Assembly (NCBI RefSeq): GCF_021603585.1
Contig: NZ_BQHI01000005.1
Location: 248,001-312,000, forward strand
Source: Pseudomonas sputi
GTDB taxonomy: Bacteria > Pseudomonadota > Gammaproteobacteria > Pseudomonadales > Pseudomonadaceae
Length of the DNA stretch: 64,000 bases
Direction of reading: 5' to 3'
The position numbers and the translations under genes were made by a program. Each line of letters starts with the position of its first letter. Position 1 is the stretch's first letter. Positions 18,617-28,054 of the stretch are shown here, piece by piece. The notes below the pieces were generated by a model that searched no databases, had not been told where the DNA came from, and saw nothing but the letters and a program-made list of their open reading frames with translations.

Positions 18617-19297
18617 ATGCCTCATATCCTGATTGTCGAAGACGAAGCGGCGATTGCCGATACGTTGATTTTTGCCTTGCAGGGCGAGGGCTTCACCACG
18701 ACCTGGCTGAGCCTGGGCGCGGCGGCGCTGGAGCATCAGCGCCAGACCCCGGCGGATCTGATCATCCTCGATATCGGTCTGCCGGACATCAGCGGCTTCG
18801 AAACCTGCAAGCAGCTGCGTCGCTTCAGTGAAGTGCCGGTGCTGTTTCTCAGCGCCCGCAACGCCGAGATCGACCGGGTGGTGGGCCTGGAGATCGGCGC
18901 CGACGATTACGTGGTCAAGCCGTTCAGCCCACGGGAAGTGGCGGCGCGGGTCCGGGCGATTCTCAAGCGCATGGCACCGCGCCCGATCATCGAGGCGTCC
19001 TCGGCGTTGTTTCGCATCGATCCCGAACGCGTGCAGATCAGCTATCGCGGCCAGCCCCTGAGCCTGACCCGCCACGAATTCCGTCTGCTGCAATGCCTGC
19101 TCGAACAACCCGAGCGGGTGTTCAGCCGCGAGCAACTGCTCGATGCGCTGGGCGTGGCGGCGGATGCCGGTTACGAGCGCAGCATCGACAGCCATATCAA
19201 GAGCGTGCGCGCCAAATTGCGTCGGGTGCGCGCCGAGGCCGAGCCGATCCAGACCCATCGCGGCCTCGGTTACAGCTACAGCCCGGGGCACAGCTGA
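18617..19297 (+). CDS. creB: Two-component response regulator CreB
   Basis: 226 residues, OmpR/PhoB type. The receiver has an acidic pocket (EDE at 8-10), phospho-acceptor Asp52 (LDIGLPD) and the conserved Lys in VVKPFSP. A C-terminal winged-helix DNA-binding domain follows (LTRHEFRLLQCLLEQPERVFSREQLL). CreBC respond to metabolic and cell-wall stress and, in pseudomonads, to beta-lactam exposure, activating creD. The stop overlaps the creC start (TGATG). Confidence 0.92.
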   Translation: MPHILIVEDEAAIADTLIFALQGEGFTTTWLSLGAAALEHQRQTPADLIILDIGLPDISGFETCKQLRRFSEVPVLFLSARNAEIDRVVGLEIGADDYVVKPFSPREVAARVRAILKRMAPRPIIEASSALFRIDPERVQISYRGQPLSLTRHEFRLLQCLLEQPERVFSREQLLDALGVAADAGYERSIDSHIKSVRAKLRRVRAEAEPIQTHRGLGYSYSPGHS

Positions 19298-20715
19298 TGT
19301 CGCTGGGGCTGCGGATTTTCCTGGTGTACGTGCTGTTCATCGGCCTCACCGGGTATTTCGTGCTCAACACCGTGATGGAAGAAATCCGCCCCGGCGTGCG
19401 CCAGTCCACCGAAGAAACCCTGGTCGATACCGCCAACCTGATGGCGGAAATCCTGCGGGACGATTTCAAGGCCGGCACCCTCAACCAGAATCGCTGGCCG
19501 GAACTGCTCCGTGCCTATGGCGAGCGTCAGCCGAAGGCGACGATCTGGGGCCTGGCGAAAAACCAGGTCAACCACCGTATCTACGTCACCGACGCCAAGG
19601 GCATCGTGGTGCTGGACTCCAGCGGTCTGGCCGTCGGCCAGGACTACTCGCGCTGGAACGACGTCTACCTGACCCTGCGCGGCGAATACGGCGCACGTTC
19701 CAGCCGCAGTGACCCGAATGACCCGAACTCCTCGGTGATGCATGTGGGCGCGCCAATCCGCGACAACGGCGCGATCATCGGCGTAGTCACGGTGGCCAAG
19801 CCCAACAGTTCGCTACAACCTTATGTCGATCGCACCGAACGCCGCCTGCTCGGTTACGGCGCTGGATTGATCGGCCTTGGCTTGCTGCTGGGCGCCGTGC
19901 TGTCGTGGTGGCTGAGCCGCGCGCTGCACCGTTTGACCGTGTACGCCCAGGCCGTGAGCGAGGGCCGTCGGGTGGCGGTGCCGCACTATCGCGGCGGCGA
20001 GCTGGAGCAGTTGGCGACCGCCGTGGAGCAGATGCGCACCCAGCTCGAAGGCAAGGCCTACGTCGAGCGCTATGTGCATACGTTGACTCACGAATTGAAG
20101 AGCCCGCTGGCGGCTATCCGCGGTGCCGCCGAGTTGCTGCAGGACGAGATGCCGGCGGATCAGCGATTGCGTTTTGTCGGCAACATCGACAGTGAAAGTG
20201 CTCGAATGCAGCAGTTGATCGAGCGCCTGCTCGATCTGGCTCAGGTGGAGCAGCGTCAGGGTCTTGAAGAGCGCGTCGCCGTGCCGCTCGCGGCGTTGGT
20301 CGATGAAGTCCTGCAGGCACAGACCGCACGGATTGAAGGGCGACAGCTGAGCATCGAACAGGCCATTCCCACCGATCTGGCGTTGCTCGGCGAGCCGTTT
20401 CTGTTGCGCCAGGCCTTGGGCAATCTGCTGGAGAACGCGCTGGACTTCACGCCACCCAAGGGCTTGCTGCGATTTGATGCCGAGCGGGATGGCGGCCAGA
20501 TTGTGTTTCGCCTGTTCAACGAGGCCGCGCCCATCCCCGATTACGCGCTGACGCGTCTGACCGAGCGCTTTTACTCATTGCCACGTCCTGACAGCGGGCG
20601 CAAAAGCACGGGGCTTGGACTGAATTTCGTCGAGGAAGTGGTCAAGCTGCACGGTGGTTCTCTGCGCATCGAGAACCTGACAGGGGGCGTGCAGGTGCAG
20701 GTACACCTGCCGTGA
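19297..20715 (+). CDS. creC: Sensor histidine kinase CreC
   Basis: 472 residues. Two membrane spans (about 5-25 and 185-205) enclose a periplasmic sensor domain. HAMP (about 206-255), the HisKA H-box with His265 (HTLTHELKSP) and a HATPase domain ending in TGLGLNFVEEVVKLHGG follow. The ATG at 19297 overlaps the creB stop. The usual third gene creD is not adjacent: an antisense acyltransferase gene lies in between. Confidence 0.92.
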   Translation: MSLGLRIFLVYVLFIGLTGYFVLNTVMEEIRPGVRQSTEETLVDTANLMAEILRDDFKAGTLNQNRWPELLRAYGERQPKATIWGLAKNQVNHRIYVTDAKGIVVLDSSGLAVGQDYSRWNDVYLTLRGEYGARSSRSDPNDPNSSVMHVGAPIRDNGAIIGVVTVAKPNSSLQPYVDRTERRLLGYGAGLIGLGLLLGAVLSWWLSRALHRLTVYAQAVSEGRRVAVPHYRGGELEQLATAVEQMRTQLEGKAYVERYVHTLTHELKSPLAAIRGAAELLQDEMPADQRLRFVGNIDSESARMQQLIERLLDLAQVEQRQGLEERVAVPLAALVDEVLQAQTARIEGRQLSIEQAIPTDLALLGEPFLLRQALGNLLENALDFTPPKGLLRFDAERDGGQIVFRLFNEAAPIPDYALTRLTERFYSLPRPDSGRKSTGLGLNFVEEVVKLHGGSLRIENLTGGVQVQVHLP

Positions 20716-20739
20716 TCCGCCCGGCAAACCGTCGCCCGC

Positions 20740-21750
20740 TCAGGACGGCGTTGCCGCCTCGTTGATTCGAGCCTTGTTTCGGCGATGCGCCCATCGCAGC
20801 GCCGGTCGCTCGACCCAGTGCCAGGAGGCGATGGCCAGCACGATCACGATCAGCGCCGACAGCATCATGGACGGCACGAACGCCAGTGATGTCTTGTTGA
20901 TCACCAACTGCTGTACGGGAAACGCATACAGGTAGATGCCGTAGGACAGGTCGAATCGACTCCGGAGGGTGCGATCGACGTAGAGCAGGCCTACACTCAG
21001 GGTGGCCAGGCAGATGCACAGGGTGACGATCACCCCGGCCATCGGTGTCCCGATCGCCAGTGAAGCAATCCCGATACAGGCCAGCAGCATGATTGCCAAT
21101 CGGCGTCTGTCGCCCAGCAATGGCTTGTAGAAGGCCAGCAGCGATCCGGCAAAAAAAGCGATGCCGGCACATCCATACACCGCCAGCTTCTGAGTCAGTG
21201 CGGTAGCCGGGCCGTTGCCCAGTACAAAGGTCGCCACGCAGAACAGCACAAGCATCGCCCCCGCTGTCGCCGCCCGTCGGTGCAGACTCAGCACCACTGC
21301 CACCAGCAGATAAAAGGCGAATTCGATTTTCAGCGTCCAGAGGCTGCCGTTGAACGACTCGCTGAAGATAAACCCGTCAGTGACGGGCTCGATGTTCGCG
21401 CGGCCGAACAGCGAGATGCGCAGAAAATCGATCAGGGCGGCGGGGGTCGTCGCATAACCCTCGGCAAACACCGCGCCCGCCACAAACGTCATGAGGAAGG
21501 CGCAAACGATCAGCGCCGGAAAGATGCGCGCGACACGTTTGCTCAGATAGTCAGTGATGCCCTTGGCGTTGAGGAAGCTGTGGGTGATCAGCAGGCCGGA
21601 AATCGAAAAGAAGGCAATGACCGCAATGCCACCCAGCGAGTTGTAGCCAGTGATGCCCGGTTCCTGCAATCCGCTCAGGGCAAAGTGATGGCTGACCAGT
21701 ACCCATATCGCGGCAACGTGCCTGATCAGATCAAATGAGTTGTTGCGCAA
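20740..21750 (-). CDS. Acyltransferase-3 family membrane protein (OafA/NodX type)
   Basis: 336 residues with about ten membrane spans. The N-terminal MRNNSFDLIRHVAAIWVLVSHHF carries the basic/His pattern typical of acyltransferase 3 proteins, which acetylate or otherwise acylate surface polysaccharides. The C-terminal ASWHWVERPALRW is also characteristic. Translation starts at TTG (21750), with AAGGA eight bases upstream. The gene is inserted antisense between creC and creD. Its substrate, perhaps O-antigen or exopolysaccharide, cannot be told from sequence. Confidence 0.85.
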   Translation of the reverse strand: MRNNSFDLIRHVAAIWVLVSHHFALSGLQEPGITGYNSLGGIAVIAFFSISGLLITHSFLNAKGITDYLSKRVARIFPALIVCAFLMTFVAGAVFAEGYATTPAALIDFLRISLFGRANIEPVTDGFIFSESFNGSLWTLKIEFAFYLLVAVVLSLHRRAATAGAMLVLFCVATFVLGNGPATALTQKLAVYGCAGIAFFAGSLLAFYKPLLGDRRRLAIMLLACIGIASLAIGTPMAGVIVTLCICLATLSVGLLYVDRTLRSRFDLSYGIYLYAFPVQQLVINKTSLAFVPSMMLSALIVIVLAIASWHWVERPALRWAHRRNKARINEAATPS

Positions 21751-21918
21751 TCCGGTAGTCCTTTTATTCCAGTCTTGTCCGTCGGTGCCCGGAAGGGCGA
21801 ATGTTGGTTTTTGTGGAACAGCGTTTTACAGGTATTTCCACGTAAAGCCCACACAACCTCCATAACAAATCCATACAGCGTTTGCAGACTCGCTCCATTC
21901 CAACAAGGGAGCGTTCCG

Positions 21919-23289
21919 ATGAACCGAAATCTGACATTCAAACTCGGGGCCATTGCCCTGCTGATCCTGGTGCTGCTGGTGCCGTTGCTGATGATCGACG
22001 GCATCATCGACGATCGCCAACAGTTGCGTGACGGTGTGCTCGAAGACATTGCCAGAAGCTCAAGCTACAGCCAGCAACTCAGCGGACCGGTGATGGTTGT
22101 GCCGTATCGCAAAGTAGTGCGCACCTGGAAAACCAGAGAGAAGAGCGATGAGCGCTACCAGGAAATTGGCGAGGAGCGTGGACGTCTGTACTTCCTGCCG
22201 GAGCGCTTCGAGCTCGACGGTCAAGTGCAGACCGAACTGCGCGCCCGGGGCATTTACGAGGCGCGGCTGTTCCATGCCGATAACCGCATCAGCGGGCATT
22301 TCTCCCTGCCGGCGCAGTTGGGGATCAAGGAGGATTTTGCCGATTACACCTTCGATGCGCCGTTTCTGGCGGTCGGCATCAGTGACATTCGCGGGATCGA
22401 AAACGCGCTGAAGCTGGAACTGGGCACGCAACGCCTGGACTTCGTGCCCGGCACTCAGGTTGGCTGGCTGGGCGAGGGAGTGCGAGTGACGCTGCCGGCG
22501 CTGGACACGGGCAAGACCACGGAACTGGCCTTCGGTTTCGACCTGCGCCTGCAGGGCACCGGCTCGTTGCAGGTGCTGCCGGTGGGCAAGACCAGCCGGG
22601 TGAACCTCGCCGCCAACTGGCCGCACCCAAGCTTCATCGGCAACTTCCTGCCGGCCAAACGCGAGATCACCGATCAGGGCTTCACGGCCGACTGGCAGAC
22701 CTCGTTTTTCTCCACCAACTTGCAAGAAGCAATGAGCCGCTGCGTGTCAGGCAATGATTGCGAGGCGTTCAACGGGCGCAGTTTCGGCGTGAGTTTCATC
22801 GATCCGGTAGATCAATATCTGAAGAGCGACCGGGCGATCAAATATGCGCTGCTGTTCATCGTCCTGACGTTCGCCGGTTTCTTCCTGTTCGAAGTGCTGA
22901 AAAGCCTGGCGGTGCACCCGGTGCAGTACGCGCTGGTGGGTGTGGCGCTGGCGTTCTTTTATCTGTTGCTGCTGTCGTTGTCGGAGCACATCGGGTTTGC
23001 CCTGGCGTATCTGTTGTCGGCCAGCGGTTGCGTGCTGTTGATCGGGTTCTATGTCTGCCACGTATTGCGCAGCGTGCGTCATGGCTTGAGCTTTTCGGCG
23101 GGGCTGGCAGCGTTGTACGGTTTGCTCTATGGCCTGCTGAGTGCCGAGGATTACGCACTGCTGATGGGCTCGCTGTTGCTGTTCGGTCTGCTCGGTGTGT
23201 TCATGGTGTTGACCCGCAATCTGGACTGGTACGGGATCGGGCAGAAACCGACCAAACCGCTGCAATTCGATATCGGAGCGGTGCAGTGA
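21919..23289 (+). CDS. creD: Inner membrane protein CreD
   Basis: 456 residues. An N-terminal membrane anchor (about 8-28, ALLILVLLVPLLMI), a large periplasmic domain (about 30-300) and a cluster of C-terminal spans fit CreD, the main CreBC-controlled effector linked to envelope integrity and beta-lactam tolerance. The ATG at 21919 follows AAGGGAG; the frame is open further upstream but hydrophobic CreD sequence starts here. It must have its own promoter because creBC is separated from it by an opposing gene. I could not pick out a cre tag (TTCAC repeat) in the ~170 bases upstream. Confidence 0.9.
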   Translation: MNRNLTFKLGAIALLILVLLVPLLMIDGIIDDRQQLRDGVLEDIARSSSYSQQLSGPVMVVPYRKVVRTWKTREKSDERYQEIGEERGRLYFLPERFELDGQVQTELRARGIYEARLFHADNRISGHFSLPAQLGIKEDFADYTFDAPFLAVGISDIRGIENALKLELGTQRLDFVPGTQVGWLGEGVRVTLPALDTGKTTELAFGFDLRLQGTGSLQVLPVGKTSRVNLAANWPHPSFIGNFLPAKREITDQGFTADWQTSFFSTNLQEAMSRCVSGNDCEAFNGRSFGVSFIDPVDQYLKSDRAIKYALLFIVLTFAGFFLFEVLKSLAVHPVQYALVGVALAFFYLLLLSLSEHIGFALAYLLSASGCVLLIGFYVCHVLRSVRHGLSFSAGLAALYGLLYGLLSAEDYALLMGSLLLFGLLGVFMVLTRNLDWYGIGQKPTKPLQFDIGAVQ

Positions 23290-23376
23290 GCCGGTTCGTG
23301 GGCTTGCGTGACGAGCAGCGGGAGGCCGAGGTGTTGATGACGTTGATCTTTGCCTCGTTGCCTCCCGCCCGGTGCC

Positions 23377-24006
23377 TCAAACCTTCGGCATCGTCGCGAT
23401 CATCGACGGCCGCTGGCTCACTTCAAAGAACCAGTTGGCCAGTTGCGGATTGGCGTCACGCCAGCCCAGATCCGGGAAGCGCAGATCCAGATACCCCAGC
23501 GCACAGGCCACGCTGATCGCGGCAACGTCGAAATGGCAGGTCAGCTCGGCAATCGCGTCGCGCTCCAGCAAGGCGAGGGCGCGGCGGATCTTCTCGCGCT
23601 GGGCGTCGAGCCATTCATTCCAGTGTTTTTCCGGAGCGCGCAGGGCCTGCTCGTAACGCACCATGACTGCGGCGTCCATGATCCCGTCGGCCATCGAGGC
23701 CAGGGTCAGGCGCCGCCAGCGGGCCGAGCCTTCGCGGGGGATCAGCGGGTTGCCGACGTGCTGGTGGTCGAGGTAATCGAGGATCACCCGGCTGTCATGG
23801 ATGACATTGCCGTCGGCCAGGCGCAGGGCCGGGATCTTGCCCAGCGGGTTGTCTGCGTTGAGGGCAGGATCCGGGCTGACAGGGCTGAGCACGCAGTCCT
23901 GCAGCGCGACGCGATCCTGCTGGCCGGTCTCGTGCAGCAGCACCATGACTTTGCGCACGAACGGTGACAGGGTGTTGTGGAACAGGGTCATGCTGGGAGC
24001 GGACAT
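23377..24006 (-). CDS. Glutathione S-transferase family protein
   Basis: 209 residues with an N-terminal thioredoxin-like domain (SPFVRKVMVLLHE, then NPLGKIPALRLADG and the DSRVILDYLD motif with the cis-Pro and acidic contacts) and an all-helical C-terminal domain. The ATG at 24006 (MSAPSMTLFHNT) is preferred; MTLFHNT five codons later is also possible. Enzymatic substrate is unknown. It lies downstream of the PepSY/TonB genes on the same strand but after a 65-base gap, so joint transcription is uncertain. Confidence 0.85.
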   Translation of the reverse strand: MSAPSMTLFHNTLSPFVRKVMVLLHETGQQDRVALQDCVLSPVSPDPALNADNPLGKIPALRLADGNVIHDSRVILDYLDHQHVGNPLIPREGSARWRRLTLASMADGIMDAAVMVRYEQALRAPEKHWNEWLDAQREKIRRALALLERDAIAELTCHFDVAAISVACALGYLDLRFPDLGWRDANPQLANWFFEVSQRPSMIATMPKV

Positions 24007-24071
24007 CGGCAGGGTCTCGGTCAAGGGCAATGACGGGCAGCATAGCGCGTTGCCCGTCAGGCTCAAGCCGC

Positions 24072-24251
24072 TCAGCGGTGTTGCAGCAATCCGCGCAGGG
24101 CAATGGCGGCCGGAATGCCCAGACCCACCCAGCTCAAACCATCCCAGATCCCATCGCCCAGCAGCGCCGCGAACAAGCCCGCCGCACTCAGCAGCGCAAT
24201 CACCAGCGGTGTGCTGAAGACCTTCCAGAAGTTCGACTGACGCGGCTTCAT
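24072..24251 (-). CDS. Small membrane protein overlapping the PepSY gene
   Basis: 59 residues, MKPRQSNFWKVF start followed by two hydrophobic segments (about 14-30 and 37-53). The ATG at 24251 overlaps the stop of the PepSY gene by four bases, so it is coupled to it. Similar small proteins trail PepSY-domain genes in several pseudomonad iron-uptake loci. I do not recognise a named family. Confidence 0.6.
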   Translation of the reverse strand: MKPRQSNFWKVFSTPLVIALLSAAGLFAALLGDGIWDGLSWVGLGIPAAIALRGLLQHR

Positions 24252-25378
24252 GCGGACGCCCCCGCTGTTTCCGGCACCGGTTTCGCGGCCTTGCGCCGCA
24301 CCACCCACAGGTACACGCCGCTGGCGAGGACAATGATGGTCAGCACGTCCAGCGTGGCCCAGAGGATTTTCATCGGCATGCCGCCGTAGTCACCGAAGTG
24401 CAGCGGCTGCGACATGCCCATGGCGTCCATGTACCACGGTCGTTCTGCGACCGCCGTGACTTGCAGGGTGCTGGCGTCGATCAGCACCGGGGTCAGCAGG
24501 TGTGAGGTCAGGTGGGTGCCGCCCTTCATGAACACCGAGTAGTGGTGCTCGCTGGAGAAACGGGTGCCGGGGAAGGCGATGAAGTCCGGTTTCATCCCCG
24601 GTGTGACGCTGCCGGCGATGTCCAGCACCCGGGTGGCCGGGGCCAGTTGCGTCAGCGGCGGGGCATCGCGGTAGGGCGCGATCAGGGTCGTCAGGGCGTC
24701 GGCCCGCCACGCGGCGATCAGCAGATCGGCGCAGGCGCTGATGACGCCGGTCACGCCGACCACCAGTGCCCAGGTCAGGGTCACCACGCCGATCAGGTTG
24801 TGCAGGTCGAGCCAGCGCAGGCGGGTGGATTTGTCCTGGCGCACGGTGCCGAACTTCAAGCGGCGCATGAACGGCAGGTACAACACCGTGCCGGACACGA
24901 TCGCGATCACGAACAGCAAGCCCATGAACGCCAGCAGCAGCTTGCCCGGCAGCCCGGCGAACATGTCGACGTGCAGGCGCAGGATGAACAGCATCAGCCC
25001 ACCGTTGGCCGACGGCATTTCCAGGGCTTCGCCGGTGCGCGCGTCGAGCATGAAGGTGTGCGAGGAGTTGGGCTCGGTACCGGCGGTCCTGGCCATGATC
25101 GTCAGCACGGCATTCGGTTCGTCGTCTTCGAAGCCGAAATACTGTACGACTTCGCCGGGCCGGTGCTTTTCCGCAGCCTCCACCAGTTGCGCCAGGTTCA
25201 GATGCGGCGTGTCCGCGGGCATCACGCGCAACTCGGGTGCATCGCCCAGCAGGTGTTCGATCTCGTGATGGAAAATCAGCGGCAGGCCGGTCAGGGCCAG
25301 CAGCAGCAAAAATACGGTGCAGATCAGGCTGGTCCAGGTGTGGACGAAGGACCAGCGGCGAATGGTTTTACTTTTCAT
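24248..25378 (-). CDS. PepSY-domain membrane protein of the siderophore locus
   Basis: 376 residues with four main membrane segments (start about residue 13, then near 140-175, 195-225 and the C-terminus) and periplasmic PepSY-type domains between. Proteins of this type (FoxB/FiuB-like, PiuB family) sit next to ferric-siderophore receptors and are thought to reduce or release siderophore iron in the periplasm. His-containing spans (RLHVDMFAG, LDLHNLIG) could carry heme, as in related reductases. The ATG at 25378 has GAAGGT seven bases upstream. It follows the TonB receptor by 73 bases on the same strand. Confidence 0.82.
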   Translation of the reverse strand: MKSKTIRRWSFVHTWTSLICTVFLLLLALTGLPLIFHHEIEHLLGDAPELRVMPADTPHLNLAQLVEAAEKHRPGEVVQYFGFEDDEPNAVLTIMARTAGTEPNSSHTFMLDARTGEALEMPSANGGLMLFILRLHVDMFAGLPGKLLLAFMGLLFVIAIVSGTVLYLPFMRRLKFGTVRQDKSTRLRWLDLHNLIGVVTLTWALVVGVTGVISACADLLIAAWRADALTTLIAPYRDAPPLTQLAPATRVLDIAGSVTPGMKPDFIAFPGTRFSSEHHYSVFMKGGTHLTSHLLTPVLIDASTLQVTAVAERPWYMDAMGMSQPLHFGDYGGMPMKILWATLDVLTIIVLASGVYLWVVRRKAAKPVPETAGASA

Positions 25379-25451
25379 TTCATGACCTTCAAAAACACCC
25401 AAGCCGTCCACGAGGGACGGCCTGGTTGCAGGGCCTGTTCAGCTCAGGCGC

Positions 25452-27878
25452 TTACCACTTGTAAGTGGCGCTGGCGACGACGCTGCGCTGGTCGCCGTAG
25501 TAGCAGTAGAAGCTGTCGCAGGTGGAGATGTAATCCTTGTCCAGCAGGTTGGTGGCGTTGAGTGCCAGCGACGCGCCTTTGAGGCTGTTGTCCAGACGGC
25601 CGAGGTCGTAATGCACGGCGGCGTCGAACACGGTGTAGGCGTCCGCCTTGCCCAGCCAGGTGTTGGCTTTGTCGCCGTAGGTGTTGCCGGTGTAGCGCGC
25701 GCCAGCGCCGATGCCGAAGCCGTCGAGCACGCCGTTGTGCCAGGTGTAATCAGCCCACAGCGAGGCTTGCTGGTTCGGCATCAGTTGCAGGCGGTTGCCC
25801 TTGTCGGCGCCGTTCTGCACTTCGGACTTGGCCAGGGTGTACGCCGCGATGACCTTCAGGTTGTCGGTCACGTCGGAGACGGCCTCCAGCTCCAGGCCTT
25901 TGACTTTCACTTCACCGGTCTGGCTGGTGATCGACACGCCGTTGACGAACGAGCTGACCGAGACGTTTTTCTGGGTCAGGTCATACACGGCCGCCGTCAG
26001 CAGGGTCTTGCTGCCCGGTGGCTGGTACTTGATGCCCAGTTCCCACTGCTTGCCCTCGGTCGGTTTGAGCGATTCGGTCGACGAGGCGTCGGCGCCGGTG
26101 GTCGGCTGGAACGATTCGGCGTAGGACAGGTACGGCACGAAACCGGAGTCGAAGATATAGCTGATCGCCGCGTTACCGCTGAACGCCTTGTCACGCTGGG
26201 TGTTGGTGGCGTCGCCCTTGTTGATGAATTGAGTGCTGGTGTGCACCCAGTCTTCACGACCACCGAGGGTCAGGCGCCATTGGTCCAGGGCCATTTGGTC
26301 CTGGATGTAGAGGCCGGTCTGGTAGGTTTTCTGGTTGTAGTCGTAGAACGCGGTAGAACGCGCCGGGTGCACGATCGGCTGACCATGGATCGGGTTGTTC
26401 ACATTGATCTCCGGCGCGCTGCCGAAGATCGAGGTGTAGTTGGTGTTGCTGCGCTGGTGATCCAGGCCCAGCAGCAGGGTGTGGCGGATGTCGCCGGTGG
26501 CGAAGTCGGCCTGGACGTTGTTGTCCACGGCGAACTGGCTGATGTCTTCGTCGACGATAGTGGTGGTACGGCCAACGTTGCCGTCGTTGTCCACTTGAGT
26601 GAACGGGTAGGAACCGACGGTGATGCCCTGGAACGACAGATCCGACTTGGTGTAGCGCAGGTTCTGCTTGAACTGCCAGGTATCGTTCAGGCGATGTTCG
26701 AAGGCATAGCCCAACGCGTAGTAGGTGCGGTCGTAGTATTCCCAGTCCGGATCGCCGAGGTTCTTGTGGTGGGACACCTTGCCGAACGGCATGTCGATCT
26801 TGGTGCCCTGCACTGGCAGGAACTGGCTGGTGATGCCGGTATCGTCGCGGGTGAATTGGGTCAGCAGGGTGAATTTTGTGTCGTCGTCGAGGTTCCAGGT
26901 CAGGCTCGGCGCGATGTTGTAGCGCTTGTTGTCGACGTGGTCGATCTGGGTGCCGCTGTCGCGTACCACACCGCTGAGGCCGTAGAGAAACTGGCCGGCG
27001 TCGTCGATCTTGCCGGTGCTGGCGAAGTTGATCTGACGGTGGTTGTCGCTGCCGTATTGCAGCTGGATTTCACTGCTCTGCACATCGCTCGGGCGACGGC
27101 TGACCATGTCCAGCAGGCCGCCCGGCGGGGTCTGGCCGTAAACCGACGAGGCCGGGCCGCGCAGCAGGGCGAGGCGGTCGAGGTTCCAGGTTTCCTGTTT
27201 CGGGTTGGCGTACACGCCTTTTGGCAGCGGCAGTCCGTCGAGGAACTGAGTCGGTTCGAAACCGCGCACGCGCAGCCAGTCGGCGCGGGTGTCGCTGCCG
27301 TAACTGCTGGCGGTGATGCCCGGCATATAGCGCACGGCGTCATCGAGGCTGTGTACGCCACGGTCTTCCATTTGCTGGCGCGTGGCGACCGAAATCGAAC
27401 GCGGCGCTTCGACCAGCGCGGTGTCAGTCTTGGTGCCGGCGGCGGTGCGAGTGGCGGTGTAGCCTTCGACCGGGCCCCAGGCGCTTTCATAGTTTTCCAC
27501 GCCGATCACCGAGGTTTCCGGCAGGGCCATCGCGCCTTCCGGCACGGCGACCAGGGTGTAGGTGCCGGCGCTGCTCTGTTCCAGTTGCAGACCGGTACCA
27601 CGCAGGGCCGCGCGCAGAGCGCCAGCCGCGTCATATTGGCCGTTGACCGGCGCCGAGGTCTTGCCCGCCGCCAGCGACGGGTTCAGCGACAGCGTCAGGC
27701 CGCCCTGGCTGGCGATCTGGTTCAGGGTGGTCGACAGCGGGGCGGCCGGCAGGTTGTAGGCGCGCACGCTGGATGCCTGTTCGGCGGCGATCAGTTGGCT
27801 GCTGGCCAGCGGGGTGCACAGGGCAATGGCGAGCGCCAGCAAACTGGGGCGCAACAAGGTGTCTAGCGAACGGGACAT
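25452..27878 (-). CDS. TonB-dependent ferric siderophore receptor with signalling (STN) domain, FiuA/FoxA type
   Basis: 808 residues: signal peptide (about 1-32), STN signalling domain (about 38-110), plug domain (about 135-245, with LRVRGFEPTQFLDGLPLP) and a 22-strand barrel ending in an aromatic residue (ASATYKW). The STN domain contacts the anti-sigma factor encoded next door, so ligand binding switches on its own transcription. The paired Cys near the end (CDSFYCYYG) resembles hydroxamate receptors such as FhuA, FoxA and FiuA. From memory, the P. aeruginosa gene in this position after creBCD is fiuA (ferrichrome). CAGGAG precedes the ATG. Confidence 0.88.
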   Translation of the reverse strand: MSRSLDTLLRPSLLALAIALCTPLASSQLIAAEQASSVRAYNLPAAPLSTTLNQIASQGGLTLSLNPSLAAGKTSAPVNGQYDAAGALRAALRGTGLQLEQSSAGTYTLVAVPEGAMALPETSVIGVENYESAWGPVEGYTATRTAAGTKTDTALVEAPRSISVATRQQMEDRGVHSLDDAVRYMPGITASSYGSDTRADWLRVRGFEPTQFLDGLPLPKGVYANPKQETWNLDRLALLRGPASSVYGQTPPGGLLDMVSRRPSDVQSSEIQLQYGSDNHRQINFASTGKIDDAGQFLYGLSGVVRDSGTQIDHVDNKRYNIAPSLTWNLDDDTKFTLLTQFTRDDTGITSQFLPVQGTKIDMPFGKVSHHKNLGDPDWEYYDRTYYALGYAFEHRLNDTWQFKQNLRYTKSDLSFQGITVGSYPFTQVDNDGNVGRTTTIVDEDISQFAVDNNVQADFATGDIRHTLLLGLDHQRSNTNYTSIFGSAPEINVNNPIHGQPIVHPARSTAFYDYNQKTYQTGLYIQDQMALDQWRLTLGGREDWVHTSTQFINKGDATNTQRDKAFSGNAAISYIFDSGFVPYLSYAESFQPTTGADASSTESLKPTEGKQWELGIKYQPPGSKTLLTAAVYDLTQKNVSVSSFVNGVSITSQTGEVKVKGLELEAVSDVTDNLKVIAAYTLAKSEVQNGADKGNRLQLMPNQQASLWADYTWHNGVLDGFGIGAGARYTGNTYGDKANTWLGKADAYTVFDAAVHYDLGRLDNSLKGASLALNATNLLDKDYISTCDSFYCYYGDQRSVVASATYKW

Positions 27879-28054
27879 ACGGCGGCTCCTGAATGGAAAT
27901 ATTTCTCAATTGCCTGTGTGCCGGACGAAATTCGAAAAGTGATAGGGCCGGATGAAAATAATTTCGATTAACGAACGACATCGCTGCAAAAGTCAGCAGA
28001 AAGTCCGTTTTCAGGGGGGGCAGGTGGCCCGTCGCGGGTAGGCAGCGCTGAATG

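Noticed and set aside
21751-21918. A cre tag upstream of creD
   Set aside because: No TTCAC-N6-TTCAC or close variant was found by eye in the region.
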